A DNA stretch of 64,000 nt from UBA10364 sp905182675 (GCA_963933975.1 CAWVWE010000001.1:1-64000), one strand, 5' to 3'; positions 9,594 through 18,805 are shown, counted from the first letter of the stretch. Notes: generated by a model from the letters alone, not told the origin. Translations and numbers: made by a program.

Positions 9594-11480
9594 TTATTCT
9601 TTTTCAGTGCTGTTCAGCCAAAGAGATTGAAGTCTGAGCTGCTCCTTCGTGGGTGTTTTCATGAATCTAATGTAATGGCTTTTCACTCCAGAAGTTGTCT
9701 TTATGGAATAAGGGAGTATTATATCTGCGCCACTACGTTGCACTTCAAGTTGAATGACCTCGTCCTTTGAGACATAACCAAACTCATTTTGAAGCTTGTC
9801 GTTATAAGAAGTTAACAGATCACCCTCTTGCAGTCCGATCTCGTCGTTCTTTCCTACTTTTTTTATGGTGTAGCGACCTTTTCTCGCGATGCGGGATCGT
9901 TTCACATCGTTATCTTTCAAAGGATCAACGACAATTTCGCCTTTGAAGCTGCGGTCATATTCTATCCCAACTTTACGGAGGTATTCTTTAATAGGCAAGT
10001 CCTCTCTCCCTGTGATGTAGCGGTCAAAAAACGTTTGTAATGCAGGGTCTGACATCGATACAAATTCAGCGATAATATCTGAATCCTTGAAGCTCTTGTT
10101 AGGCCCGTACTTGTTTCTCAAAGCAAGGATGATGTCGAGTAGGTCTTTTTTACCGTTGGTCAGTTCCATGATACGTATGTCTAACAAAGCGCCCAGGACT
10201 GCACCACGTTGGTATACCTGTGGGTATTGTTTTTTGTAGGGCTTTTCTAGTACATTTTCACTCATCTCTGTGAACGACATGTCATCGTTAGGAAATTTAT
10301 CGCTGGTCACGAGTTTCCCACGAAGTAAGGTGCGCACGTATTCTTCTTTGTCAATGACATTGCCTTTTACTTGACTTATGCCTGCGAAGTATTCTGTAAT
10401 TCCTTCGTAGAGCCATAAGTGTTGGCTCATTTTTGGTTCGATGTAGTTGAAGTTTCCAATTTCCTCACTGTGTAGTCCGAGCGGTGTGAGAATATGAAAG
10501 AATTCATGAATACAGACGTCTGCCATGCCCTCTAAGACACTGCTACCTCCAAAGTCAGGCAGGAAATAGACAGAGCTATTGCCATGCTCTAGCGCGCCAA
10601 ACCCTTTCCCTGCTAACTGGCGAATGACTTTGATGATTTGACCAATGCGAATCTCCGTTCCATTGAACAGGCCTTCAAACTCTGTGTAGTCTTTGATATA
10701 GAATATGAAGGCGTAATTCGTAACGGGTAGTTCACCGTCTAGGAAGTTCTCAATGGCACCCATGCTGGTTTTCACGGCATCATAGATATCTCCAGACAGC
10801 GCCCTACCATTTTCGGTAAACACGCTGATGGTTACTTTTGCTTCCCCGAGTCTAAAAGAGGTGGTATCTGGCTTACTGACCATAATCGGGCAGTCTAGAA
10901 AGTGATGGTAATTCCGGGCATTGAATATCTGGCTGTTTCCATAACGATAGCTTTCCATAGCACTTACTCCATATAAACTAGGGCTCTTTTGAACTTCTAG
11001 CGTGATGGGAAGGCTTTCTTGACCTTCGAAGAATCCAAAATAGCCCGCGGCATTTAAGAGAAAATTGCGATGTTCTTGGTTGTTAGTTCCTGCAGGCTCA
11101 AACACTTTGTTTTTCCGAACCTTTGAATCGAAGGTGTCTTCTGCCCAATACTCAATTTCCGCAGGTAAACCAATGATCGTATAGGTGTTGCGTTTCTTTT
11201 TGACTTTTAAGGCGTTGCCTGAATCATCGTATGCTTTGAAATCATAAATAAACCTGCCATAGTCAAGCGTCGCATAGGTTCCGGGAATTGTAGCAGGAAA
11301 ATGAAAAGAGTACTCTTCGTCTAGTGTTTTTCCTAGACCTATCATAGAGGCATCAAGGGTAATCTTAACGCGATCGTCTACAACGTTAGTCAGGTCTATC
11401 TTATAGGAATGGACACCTGTTTTTTGAGCTGCTGCAAATAAGGGTAGTGCAAGAAAACACAGGTAGATTAAGTTCTTCAT
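9594..11480 (-). CDS. M61 family (glycyl aminopeptidase-like) metallopeptidase with PDZ domain
   Basis: A 628-residue exported metallopeptidase. A signal peptide ends near FAAAQ. An N-terminal beta-sandwich (about 25-185) resembles the peptidase M61 N-terminal domain. The zinc site is HEFFH (His325, Glu326, His329), followed by a downstream Glu in WLYEGITEYFAG typical of the gluzincin third ligand. A PDZ-like domain follows near the C-terminus (about 525-610, with GLQEGDLLTSYND). This order matches M61 peptidases, which cleave N-terminal Gly/Ala from peptides. A nutritional or envelope-processing role in the periplasm is inference. The gene follows the rhodopsin gene on the same strand but is separated from it by a strong terminator. 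Confidence 0.88.
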   Translation of the reverse strand: MKNLIYLCFLALPLFAAAQKTGVHSYKIDLTNVVDDRVKITLDASMIGLGKTLDEEYSFHFPATIPGTYATLDYGRFIYDFKAYDDSGNALKVKKKRNTYTIIGLPAEIEYWAEDTFDSKVRKNKVFEPAGTNNQEHRNFLLNAAGYFGFFEGQESLPITLEVQKSPSLYGVSAMESYRYGNSQIFNARNYHHFLDCPIMVSKPDTTSFRLGEAKVTISVFTENGRALSGDIYDAVKTSMGAIENFLDGELPVTNYAFIFYIKDYTEFEGLFNGTEIRIGQIIKVIRQLAGKGFGALEHGNSSVYFLPDFGGSSVLEGMADVCIHEFFHILTPLGLHSEEIGNFNYIEPKMSQHLWLYEGITEYFAGISQVKGNVIDKEEYVRTLLRGKLVTSDKFPNDDMSFTEMSENVLEKPYKKQYPQVYQRGAVLGALLDIRIMELTNGKKDLLDIILALRNKYGPNKSFKDSDIIAEFVSMSDPALQTFFDRYITGREDLPIKEYLRKVGIEYDRSFKGEIVVDPLKDNDVKRSRIARKGRYTIKKVGKNDEIGLQEGDLLTSYNDKLQNEFGYVSKDEVIQLEVQRSGADIILPYSIKTTSGVKSHYIRFMKTPTKEQLRLQSLWLNSTEKE

Positions 11481-11542
11481 GGATAGGTATGGCTAGGTTG
11501 AATTTTACTTGTGCTAAGATATTTAAATGTAAAAAGGATTCG

Positions 11543-11582
11543 AAAAAAAAGAACCCCCCACCGATTTAACGGTGGGGGGTTC
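11543..11582 (-). terminator. Rho-independent terminator of the rhodopsin gene
   Basis: A perfect 13-bp stem GAACCCCCCACCG / CGGTGGGGGGTTC (11551-11563 with 11570-11582) has a 6-nt loop. On the minus strand it is followed by a run of eight T. It starts 19 bp beyond the rhodopsin stop codon, so the rhodopsin transcript is probably monocistronic. Confidence 0.92.
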
Positions 11583-11601
11583 AAAACATTTAAACGATTA
11601 A

Positions 11602-12345
11602 TTAAGCAGTCGCTTTGTTGTCGCTTATTGCTAGAGCGTAAATCACTAAACCGAAACCGATTTTGTTGATTGCATCAGCAACATTGTAACATAAATTCAA
11701 TATTTCCGTGTTTGCTTCGATACCTAGGTCCATTCCGAAAAATCCACCTGTTGTACCCAAGATGTAACCGATCGGGTAAATACCCCATCCAATAATAACA
11801 AATTTACCTAAAGCCTTATTTGCTTTAGCAACCTGTCCACCTGCGCTGTTTGCAAGCTTGGCAACATCTCCGCGCCATACCATCCATACAATGTAGAAGT
11901 AAGCAGCACCAGAAAGTGCACCCCAGAATGCTGACATAGCTTCAGTTGCATAGAATGCTTCACCGATGTAACCAGTAACAAGCATTATTACAGAAGCTCC
12001 GATAAGTTTCCAAAGGATTGATTTTGTACCGCCTGCTTTCTTAGTGATAAGATAAAACTCAACACACATCAATGGAACAGTTAAAGTCCAATCTACATAA
12101 CGCAGGACTACTGGGCTATCTCCTGTAGATGCATAATAGTCACGCATGTAATAATAGTGTACTGCGGCAATACCAGTGATCAATCCACTAACAAGCATTG
12201 ATGTTTTCCACTCGTCAGAAACTCTACTTCTCTCGAAAAAGAAGAATACTGAAGCTGCTAACATTGCCATGTAACCGGCAAAGAATGTAAACGATACGTA
12301 ATCGTCTGGTGCGAACCCTAAGGATCCATCTAAAAATAATGACAT
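11602..12345 (-). CDS. Proteorhodopsin, light-driven proton pump (green-absorbing type)
   Basis: A 247-residue seven-helix microbial rhodopsin. Helix C reads RYVDWTLTVPL...E, giving the DTE motif of proton pumps: Asp85 (acceptor), Thr89 and Glu96 (donor), corresponding to D97/T101/E108 of the reference proteorhodopsin. His63 corresponds to the acceptor-paired His75. The retinal Schiff-base lysine is Lys228 in helix G (NVADAINKIGFG). Met93 sits at the spectral tuning position 105; Leu or Met there is associated with green absorption and Gln with blue. The NQ (sodium pump) and NTQ (chloride pump) motifs are absent. By my hand alignment Gly142 in helix E occupies the position that is Gly in xanthorhodopsin and bulky in the reference proteorhodopsin. 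The gene is divergent from crtY-blh, which should make its retinal. Confidence 0.97.
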   Translation of the reverse strand: MSLFLDGSLGFAPDDYVSFTFFAGYMAMLAASVFFFFERSRVSDEWKTSMLVSGLITGIAAVHYYYMRDYYASTGDSPVVLRYVDWTLTVPLMCVEFYLITKKAGGTKSILWKLIGASVIMLVTGYIGEAFYATEAMSAFWGALSGAAYFYIVWMVWRGDVAKLANSAGGQVAKANKALGKFVIIGWGIYPIGYILGTTGGFFGMDLGIEANTEILNLCYNVADAINKIGFGLVIYALAISDNKATA

Positions 12346-12548
12346 GTGTTTTGTTTTTAAAAGGTTATAACTACATGTTAACCTACTAAAACAATAATTG
12401 TTTACAAAAAGATATGAGTAAGTTTATATACTTAAAATGACCTGCTTTTATAGAATACAATACTTAGAAACTGGTTTTTGGCCAAAATCAACGAACTTAT
12501 CGGGGGTATGATTGGTTAAAAACATGAAGTGTCATAGGTACATTTAAT
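12346..12548. promoter_or_regulatory. Divergent control region between rhodopsin and crtY-blh
   Basis: This 203-bp AT-rich gap must hold promoters for both genes. The best candidate on the minus strand is TATCTTTT (plus-strand 12407-12414), one base off TAnnTTTG, without a good -33 TTG. No match that lies at a sensible distance was found for the plus-strand gene. No clear palindromic operator was seen. Confidence 0.4.
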
Positions 12549-14519
12549 ATGGTGATTTACGAAATTGGACTTGTTGGATTGGGTGCTGCAAATTCACTAT
12601 TACTGCTGGAAATGGAGCGAAAAGGGTTGCTTGATGACTATGCTGTTTTGGTACTTGAGCCGGATACAAAATTAACCAATGACAAGACGTTTTGTTTTTG
12701 GGCTGATCCTGAGTCAGATATGGTAAATCAACTTAAAGATTTGATTTCTCATTCCTGGAGTGTCGTGGAAACTAAAGAAGGCAAGCAGTCGCTTGAAAAT
12801 ATGCGCTATTATATGATCGAAAGCTTAGCGCTCTATCATAGGACTCGAGAACTACTAGACTCCAGCCATAACATTACTCATGTCCGTTCGACCTTAGAAG
12901 AAATCCGTGCTCATTCTTCCTTTATAGAATTAGCCACCTCAGAAGACAAGTACCAAGTAAAGAAGGTATACGATAGCCGGGCTTTATTGCCAAAGGAGGT
13001 CATTGCAACACCTGTTCTTCAAAGTTTTCAGGGATGGCGAGTAACATTCGATAGAAACGTATGTGTTCCGAACGAAATGCGGTTGATGGATTTTAGTATT
13101 CCTCAAAATGAGGCGACCCAGTTCATGTATGTGCTGCCGACTGCTACAAATAAAGCCCTGATCGAAATGACTCGTTTTGATAGGACCGTGTTGCCTGAAG
13201 AATTGGCTCAGCACCATCTAAAGAGCTATTTACTCGCGATGGGTTGCGGGTATGAAATAAATCACATAGAACGCGGGGTTATCCCTATGTCCCAGCATGT
13301 AGAAGATCATCACAGCGACCCTAGAGTGATTTCTATGGGTAGTAGAGCGGGTAAAATCAAATCCACCTCTGGCTATGCTTTCAAGAGCATGTTTGAGCAT
13401 GCCCAGGAATTGGTTCAAGATCAACACCCACCACGTTTAGCCAGGTTGTCTTTTGCCCAAAGGCTTCCAAATAGGTTCGTGTTCTATGACTTTCTCTTGC
13501 TTTATATCTTTAAGTTCCGACCACACTGGGGTAAGGAAATATTTGAGCGCTTGTTCCAAAAGCAACCACCACATGAAGTCTTTGAATTTCTAGAAGAACG
13601 TTCCACCCTCCGCTGGGAGGTTCAAATGTTTGCTAAACTTCCCATATTCAAATTTTTATGGAGTGTTTTATTCTCGACCATTTCTTATGTTTTTTCAGCG
13701 CCACAACGATCACTACCATTGGTTGTAGGTAGTTGCGTCCTCCTGCTCAACTACTTTTCCCCAGGGACTGGTAATACCGCAGGACTGTCTGTTCTCCTTG
13801 TCATGCTTTTCATTGTAGGAATTCCCCATGGCGCTTTGGACGGGTATATTACACAACGTAAATCAAAATTGTTGCCCTTTGTCTTGCGATATCTTTCCAT
13901 GATGCTTCTGGTGATACTCTTATGGACGGCTTCACCTTTAACGGGTTTAGTAACCTTTATTTGCTATAGTGCCTGGCATTTTGGTGAGACTGACCTCAAA
14001 GAGTGGGGGTTGTCAAGCACATTTCTATCCTCCTTGTGGGGAGCGCTACTTCTGGGTGTAATACTGATATCTCATACACAGGAGATGAATACGGTGTTTC
14101 TTCAAATGAATGTGCCAATTCTAGACCTCTCTCCAGAAACTGTTGTGCTTGTAACCCGTGGTTTAATTTTAGTGAGTATTATACTCGGCCTCTTGTTGAG
14201 GTCTGTCCCATGGCTTATTTCCATCATTGCGCTTGTTGTTGGAACGCAGCTAAGCCTTGCCCTAAGTTTTGGCTTGTACTTTGTGCTTCAGCACAGTGTT
14301 ACCGGATGGAATCATTTGAAAACCTCCCAAGATTGGACCAATAAATCCATGTGGATACGTTCTTTGCCCTTTTCAGGTGGTGCGGTGTTACTGTTCCTTC
14401 TTGTTTTCCAGTTTGATAAGAACTCGTTGTTAGAATGGTCGAGCTACTTTCTCGTATTCTTGAGTGCACTGAGCTTACCGCACATTTATTTCATGTCACG
14501 TTTTTACCAAAAAACATAA
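12549..14519 (+). CDS. Fused lycopene beta-cyclase / Brp-Blh beta-carotene dioxygenase
   Basis: A 656-residue two-domain protein that should convert lycopene to beta-carotene and then cleave it to retinal. Residues about 1-375 are a CrtY-type lycopene cyclase: an N-terminal flavin-binding start (GLVGLGAANSLLL), the conserved NDKTFCFW segment (44-51) and GVIPMS. Residues about 385-656 are a Brp/Blh-type integral membrane dioxygenase with several membrane helices. Its motifs are GIPHGALDG (His427, Asp431), WHFGETD (His477) and QHSVTGWNH (His582, His589), the histidines expected to bind iron. No stop or frameshift lies between the halves. In other proteorhodopsin bacteria crtY and blh are usually separate genes. 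The divergent rhodopsin gene fits the role. CrtE, CrtB and CrtI are not in this window, so lycopene must come from elsewhere. Confidence 0.92.
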   Translation: MVIYEIGLVGLGAANSLLLLEMERKGLLDDYAVLVLEPDTKLTNDKTFCFWADPESDMVNQLKDLISHSWSVVETKEGKQSLENMRYYMIESLALYHRTRELLDSSHNITHVRSTLEEIRAHSSFIELATSEDKYQVKKVYDSRALLPKEVIATPVLQSFQGWRVTFDRNVCVPNEMRLMDFSIPQNEATQFMYVLPTATNKALIEMTRFDRTVLPEELAQHHLKSYLLAMGCGYEINHIERGVIPMSQHVEDHHSDPRVISMGSRAGKIKSTSGYAFKSMFEHAQELVQDQHPPRLARLSFAQRLPNRFVFYDFLLLYIFKFRPHWGKEIFERLFQKQPPHEVFEFLEERSTLRWEVQMFAKLPIFKFLWSVLFSTISYVFSAPQRSLPLVVGSCVLLLNYFSPGTGNTAGLSVLLVMLFIVGIPHGALDGYITQRKSKLLPFVLRYLSMMLLVILLWTASPLTGLVTFICYSAWHFGETDLKEWGLSSTFLSSLWGALLLGVILISHTQEMNTVFLQMNVPILDLSPETVVLVTRGLILVSIILGLLLRSVPWLISIIALVVGTQLSLALSFGLYFVLQHSVTGWNHLKTSQDWTNKSMWIRSLPFSGGAVLLFLLVFQFDKNSLLEWSSYFLVFLSALSLPHIYFMSRFYQKT

Positions 14520-14547
14520 CGAGTTTCGTGCTACGGTCGAAGGCGAT

Positions 14548-15771
14548 CTACCCCAATTTCTTCTTGAGTGTGATTTGAGTGATTTCTGGCCACATACCTA
14601 CTCTTCCAGGAAAAGCCAAGAACCCAAAACCTCTATTCACGTGCAATACTTGACCATCAGGTTCAGGGTACAAGCCAGCCCATTTTGGGTATTTAAATTT
14701 TACAGGGGACCATTTGATCCAACCTGGAATTTCTATTCCAAACTGCATTCCGTGCGTATGGCCGCTTAATGTAAGGTGCACCTTTTTGTTGTGTTGCTTT
14801 ACCTGCGCATCAAAATGCGAGGGATCATGGCTGAGCAGAACGGTAAATGCATCTTCAGGTATCCCGGAAAGTGCTTGATCTAGATCTCCATATTGAGGAA
14901 AAGGAGGAAGTCCCCAATTCTCAACTCCTGCCAGGTAAATACGCTGGCCTTCACGTTCAAAATACCTGCTGTCATTCAGGAGTAGGTCCATGCCCATCTC
15001 CTTGTGAATTTCTTTTAACCTGTTGAGATTGTCTACTTTATCCTTGGCAGATGGGAATCTCCAGTAATCTCCATAATCGTGGTTTCCCAGAATAGAGAAC
15101 ACACCGTTTTTACCAGATAGCTTTTGAAAAGTACTGATCCATTCTTCGGCTTCAGAGGCAGTGTTATTCACCAGGTCTCCAGTAAACATAACAACATCAG
15201 CGCCTAGCTGTGTGACCATGTCAACACCGTAGGACACTTTTTCCACATTATCAAAAGAGCCGCTGTGGATGTCAGATATTTGGGCAATAGTAAAGCCATC
15301 AAAAGCATCAGGCAGGTCATCAAATTCTAAGGTGTGGCTGATGACTCGATACCGGTAACGTCCTTTCCATATTCCATCAATGATCCCGATCAAGGGTATA
15401 GCGGCAATACCAAGTGCGAGTTGAGAGATAAAGGTCCGACGCTCTGGCATGATTGTCGGCTGTGTAGTGATTGCGCGAAAGATGAATTGGCCTAAACGGA
15501 AGACATCCTCAATAATCAGAGGAGCCATAATAACCATCTTCGGAACGGCAATTAAAATGGTAGTACCTACAAGAAGACTTAGATATTTATAGTCCACCTT
15601 CCCGGAAGTCATCATCAATGACATATAGATGCTAAAAATGATGTAGGCGATGGTAATCCCCCAATAGATCCATGGGGTCGCAGAAGATTTAAATACGGTT
15701 TTGAATGCTTGATAGGCATAGAAGTCTATGGCCAGAACAAATCCAAGGGTGAACAGGATTCTAAAAATCAT
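14548..15771 (-). CDS. Membrane-anchored metallophosphoesterase
   Basis: A calcineurin-like phosphoesterase of the YkuE/YaeI-like type, about 407 residues from the start chosen at 15771 (MIFRILF); an in-frame ATG at 15804 adds 11 residues. Several hydrophobic helices occupy about residues 1-90, and another hydrophobic stretch is near 120-135. The catalytic domain has the five metal-binding motifs in order: DIHSG, GDLVNN, GNHDYGD, SHDPSHF and SGHTHGMQ. Family members are phosphodiesterases, some acting on lipid A precursors (UDP-diacylglucosamine hydrolases); the substrate here is not known. The gene is convergent with crtY-blh with only 28 bp between them and divergent from polA. Confidence 0.85.
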   Translation of the reverse strand: MIFRILFTLGFVLAIDFYAYQAFKTVFKSSATPWIYWGITIAYIIFSIYMSLMMTSGKVDYKYLSLLVGTTILIAVPKMVIMAPLIIEDVFRLGQFIFRAITTQPTIMPERRTFISQLALGIAAIPLIGIIDGIWKGRYRYRVISHTLEFDDLPDAFDGFTIAQISDIHSGSFDNVEKVSYGVDMVTQLGADVVMFTGDLVNNTASEAEEWISTFQKLSGKNGVFSILGNHDYGDYWRFPSAKDKVDNLNRLKEIHKEMGMDLLLNDSRYFEREGQRIYLAGVENWGLPPFPQYGDLDQALSGIPEDAFTVLLSHDPSHFDAQVKQHNKKVHLTLSGHTHGMQFGIEIPGWIKWSPVKFKYPKWAGLYPEPDGQVLHVNRGFGFLAFPGRVGMWPEITQITLKKKLG

Positions 15772-15902
15772 GATGTCTGATTGAATGCTTAATAACAACG
15801 CCATATTGTGCCGATTGTTTTGTCTTGCAAAACTCGGTATTTCAAACGAAGTAGCTAACTTACCTACTCATAATTTCAGCCATTCTTTCTAAAGACAGTT
15901 CC

Positions 15903-18749
15903 ATGGGTCAGGAAACGCCAGATACAGATAAAAAACTATTCCTTTTAGACGCGTATGCCCTTATTTTCAGGGCTTATTTCGCGTTTGCAAAAAACCCAAG
16001 AATCACTTCCGGTGGCCTGGATACTTCCGCAATTTATGGTTTTACCAGCGCGTTGTTAGACCTACTCTCTAAGGAAAACCCAACGCATATCGCCGTTTGT
16101 TTTGATCTTCCTCAGCCCACGGAACGACATGAGATTTTCCCAGAGTATAAAGCCAATAGAGAAGCAACTCCCGAGGCTATAAAATCAGCAGTGCCCTATA
16201 TACATCGAATTCTAGAGGCATTTAAAATTCCTGCAATAGGTGTTCCTGGTTACGAAGCAGATGACGTGATCGGTACGTTGGCTAAAAAGGCAGAGAAGGA
16301 AGGATTCACTACCTATATGATGACGCCTGACAAAGATTTCGCACAATTAGTGAGCGATAAAATTTTTATGTATCGACCAGGCCGTGGAGGAAACCCTCCT
16401 GAAGTATGGGGAGTACCAGAGGTCTGTGAGCGTTTTGGACTCTCTAATGCAGATCAAGTCATCGACTATTTAGGCATGATGGGTGATGCGGTAGATAATA
16501 TTCCTGGGTTACCGGGAGTAGGTGCAAAAACTGCCGCTAAGCTACTGATGCAGTATGGAAGCCTAGAAGAAACCTTAGCGCATGCAGGTGAAATCAAAGG
16601 AAAATTAGGCGAGAAAATCCGTGACAATGCAGAACTAGGAATCTTGTCTAAAAAATTGGCTCGAATTATTCTCGAGGTACCTGTGGAGCTTGAGCCAGAA
16701 ACACTAACGAGAGACGAGTGGGACCAAGATGCACTGATGACCATTTTTGAGGAGCTAGAATTTAGGACATTAGGCCGAAGGTTAGGGTTAAAAAGAGGAA
16801 CTGAGGCTGTTGCAACATCAAGTGAAGCGACTAAAAAACAGGTCAAAGAAATTAGGCTTGTTTCTAACGATCAAATGAGTTTGTTCGGTGGGCCAGAACC
16901 TGATACGACGGCTACCTTAATTAGCGCCTCAGGTAGGGATTCTGTTGCGACTACGGATCACTTATACCAACTGGTAGAAACCCTTCCTGAAGCGAGAGAG
17001 CTTGCACGTTTGTTGACCCAGAAATCATCGGTGGCCTTTGATACAGAGACCACGTCATTAGAGGTGTTGGACGCGGAGATTGTAGGTATGAGCTTTAGTT
17101 ACGCTGAGGGCAAGGCATACTTTGTTACCGTACCTCAAGAAAGAGCTGCAGCAGAAGAAATCATCAATGCTTTTGAGCCATTCTGGTCGAGTACATCCGT
17201 TGAGAAAATTGGTCAAAACATCAAATACGATTTATCTGTATTGATGAACTACGGAGTGGAAGTACGAGGTCCATTGTTTGACACAATGATCGCTCATTAT
17301 TTGATCCAACCGGATATGCGCCATAATATGGATATTCTTGCCGAGACTTATTTGAACTATGAAACCATTTCTATAGAGCAAGTATTGGGTAAAAAAGGCA
17401 AAACTCAGAAAAACATGAGAGATATCGCCTCGGCCGATCTCTTAGACTACGCTGCTGAAGATGCAGATATCTCCTTCAGATTAAAACAAGTTTTCGAGCC
17501 GAAACTAAAAGAGACTGGCGTAGATAAAGTGTTTTCTACCATCGAAATGCCGCTTGTTCCTGTGCTAGCTAGAATGGAGCGTGAAGGAATCCGTGTGGAT
17601 GTGGAAGCCTTAAATTCTTACAGTCTAGAGTTGGGTGAAATTATAGTGAGGCTAGAGGGAGAGATTTTAGAGATCGCCGGCAAACCATTTAATGTGGGAT
17701 CGCCTAGACAACTAGGTGAAGTACTGTTTGACGATCTTAAGCTTTCCGAGAAGCCTAAAAGAACAAAGACAGGTCAGTATGCCACTTCCGAAGATATACT
17801 TGAGGGCTTGCGAAAGGTTCACCCGATCGTAGATAAGATTTTGGAATTTAGAGAGCTTAAGAAATTAAAAAGCACCTATGTAGATGCGTTGCCTGCATTA
17901 GTGCATGCAAAGACAGGACGTATCCATACCAGTTTCAATCAAACCGTAGCGGCAACTGGGCGCTTGAGTTCGACGAATCCAAACCTCCAAAACATTCCTA
18001 TTCGAACTGAAAACGGCCGTAAAGTGCGGGCCATGTTTATCCCAGATAACGACAATCACACACTACTCGCAGCAGATTACAGTCAGATTGAATTGCGAAT
18101 AATAGCTGCCTTAGCTAAGGATGAGTCGATGATCGAAGCTTTCCGAAATGGAGAGGATATCCATAAAGCTACTGCAGCTAAAGTTTTCGAAGTGCCTTTA
18201 GAAGAGGTCACAAGAGCGCAGCGTTCTAACGCGAAAACAGTCAACTTTGGAATAGTATATGGCGTTAGCGCTTTTGGATTGAGTCAACAAACTGACATGA
18301 GCAGAAAAGAAGCTAAGGAGGCGATAGACGGATACTTCAGGACCTATCCAGGCATTAAGCAATATATGGATGACCAGGTTGCTTTTGCACGTGAACATGG
18401 TTATGTTGAGACCATAACTGGCCGCCGCCGTTATCTTAAAGACATAGAGAGTCGCAATGGAGTTGTGCGTGGTCACAGTGAACGTAATGCGGTAAACGCT
18501 CCTATTCAAGGCTCTGCAGCAGATGTCATTAAGCTGGCCATGATTGAAGTAGACCGTGCCATGCGGTCATCAGGCATGAAGTCAAGAATGCTTCTGCAGG
18601 TTCATGATGAATTGGTTTTTGACGCTGTTAAGGAGGAGCTTGATGATTTAAAGGCATTGGTAGTGGAAAAAATGGAGGCTGCGGTAAGTCTTGAAATCCC
18701 GATGATCGCTGAGGTTGGAACAGGATCCAGCTGGTTGGAAGCACATTAA
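15903..18749 (+). CDS. polA: DNA polymerase I
   Basis: A 948-residue DNA polymerase I for repair and Okazaki fragment processing. The 5'-nuclease domain covers about 1-295 (FLLDAYALIFRAYFA, EADDVIGTL, TPDKDFAQL, GDAVDNIPG). The 3'-5' proofreading domain follows at about 360-560 and keeps its catalytic acids in FDTETTS (Asp380, Glu382) and YAAEDAD. The polymerase domain runs from about 570 with motif A DYSQIELR (Asp725), the O-helix RSNAKTVNFGIVYG, and motif C HDE (901-903). All three active sites look intact, unlike in many bacteria that lost proofreading residues. The start at 15903 gives the expected N-terminus. It is probably a single-gene transcript; tetR begins 56 bp downstream with its own promoter. 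Confidence 0.97.
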   Translation: MGQETPDTDKKLFLLDAYALIFRAYFAFAKNPRITSGGLDTSAIYGFTSALLDLLSKENPTHIAVCFDLPQPTERHEIFPEYKANREATPEAIKSAVPYIHRILEAFKIPAIGVPGYEADDVIGTLAKKAEKEGFTTYMMTPDKDFAQLVSDKIFMYRPGRGGNPPEVWGVPEVCERFGLSNADQVIDYLGMMGDAVDNIPGLPGVGAKTAAKLLMQYGSLEETLAHAGEIKGKLGEKIRDNAELGILSKKLARIILEVPVELEPETLTRDEWDQDALMTIFEELEFRTLGRRLGLKRGTEAVATSSEATKKQVKEIRLVSNDQMSLFGGPEPDTTATLISASGRDSVATTDHLYQLVETLPEARELARLLTQKSSVAFDTETTSLEVLDAEIVGMSFSYAEGKAYFVTVPQERAAAEEIINAFEPFWSSTSVEKIGQNIKYDLSVLMNYGVEVRGPLFDTMIAHYLIQPDMRHNMDILAETYLNYETISIEQVLGKKGKTQKNMRDIASADLLDYAAEDADISFRLKQVFEPKLKETGVDKVFSTIEMPLVPVLARMEREGIRVDVEALNSYSLELGEIIVRLEGEILEIAGKPFNVGSPRQLGEVLFDDLKLSEKPKRTKTGQYATSEDILEGLRKVHPIVDKILEFRELKKLKSTYVDALPALVHAKTGRIHTSFNQTVAATGRLSSTNPNLQNIPIRTENGRKVRAMFIPDNDNHTLLAADYSQIELRIIAALAKDESMIEAFRNGEDIHKATAAKVFEVPLEEVTRAQRSNAKTVNFGIVYGVSAFGLSQQTDMSRKEAKEAIDGYFRTYPGIKQYMDDQVAFAREHGYVETITGRRRYLKDIESRNGVVRGHSERNAVNAPIQGSAADVIKLAMIEVDRAMRSSGMKSRMLLQVHDELVFDAVKEELDDLKALVVEKMEAAVSLEIPMIAEVGTGSSWLEAH

Positions 18750-18781
18750 ACCCATCACATTCTGAGTTAAATAATTTCATG

Positions 18782-18804
18782 TAACTTTGTAAGTGATTAC
18801 TTAC
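18782..18804 (+). promoter_or_regulatory. tetR promoter -7 box with operator palindrome
   Basis: TAACTTTG at 18782-18789 matches the Bacteroidota -7 element TAnnTTTG. Overlapping its last base is GTAAGT-GATT-ACTTAC (18789-18804), an inverted repeat with perfect 6-bp arms ending one base before the start codon. The same motif recurs after the gene at 19333. This is a likely autoregulatory operator covering the transcription start. Confidence 0.65.
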
Positions 18805-18805
18805 T

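Noticed and set aside
9531..11582. Two CCCCCC/GGGGGG hairpins suggesting a repeated or mobile element
   Set aside because: Each sits directly after a gene with a T-run and the flanking bases differ; they are independent terminators.
12539..12546. TACATTTA as a -7 box for the crtY-blh gene
   Set aside because: Transcription from it would begin downstream of the start codon, so it cannot be the main promoter.
16466..16846. 126-codon open frame antisense to polA
   Set aside because: It lies wholly inside a well-conserved gene in the opposite direction, and its sequence is low-complexity Ser/Leu-rich as expected from a shadow frame.
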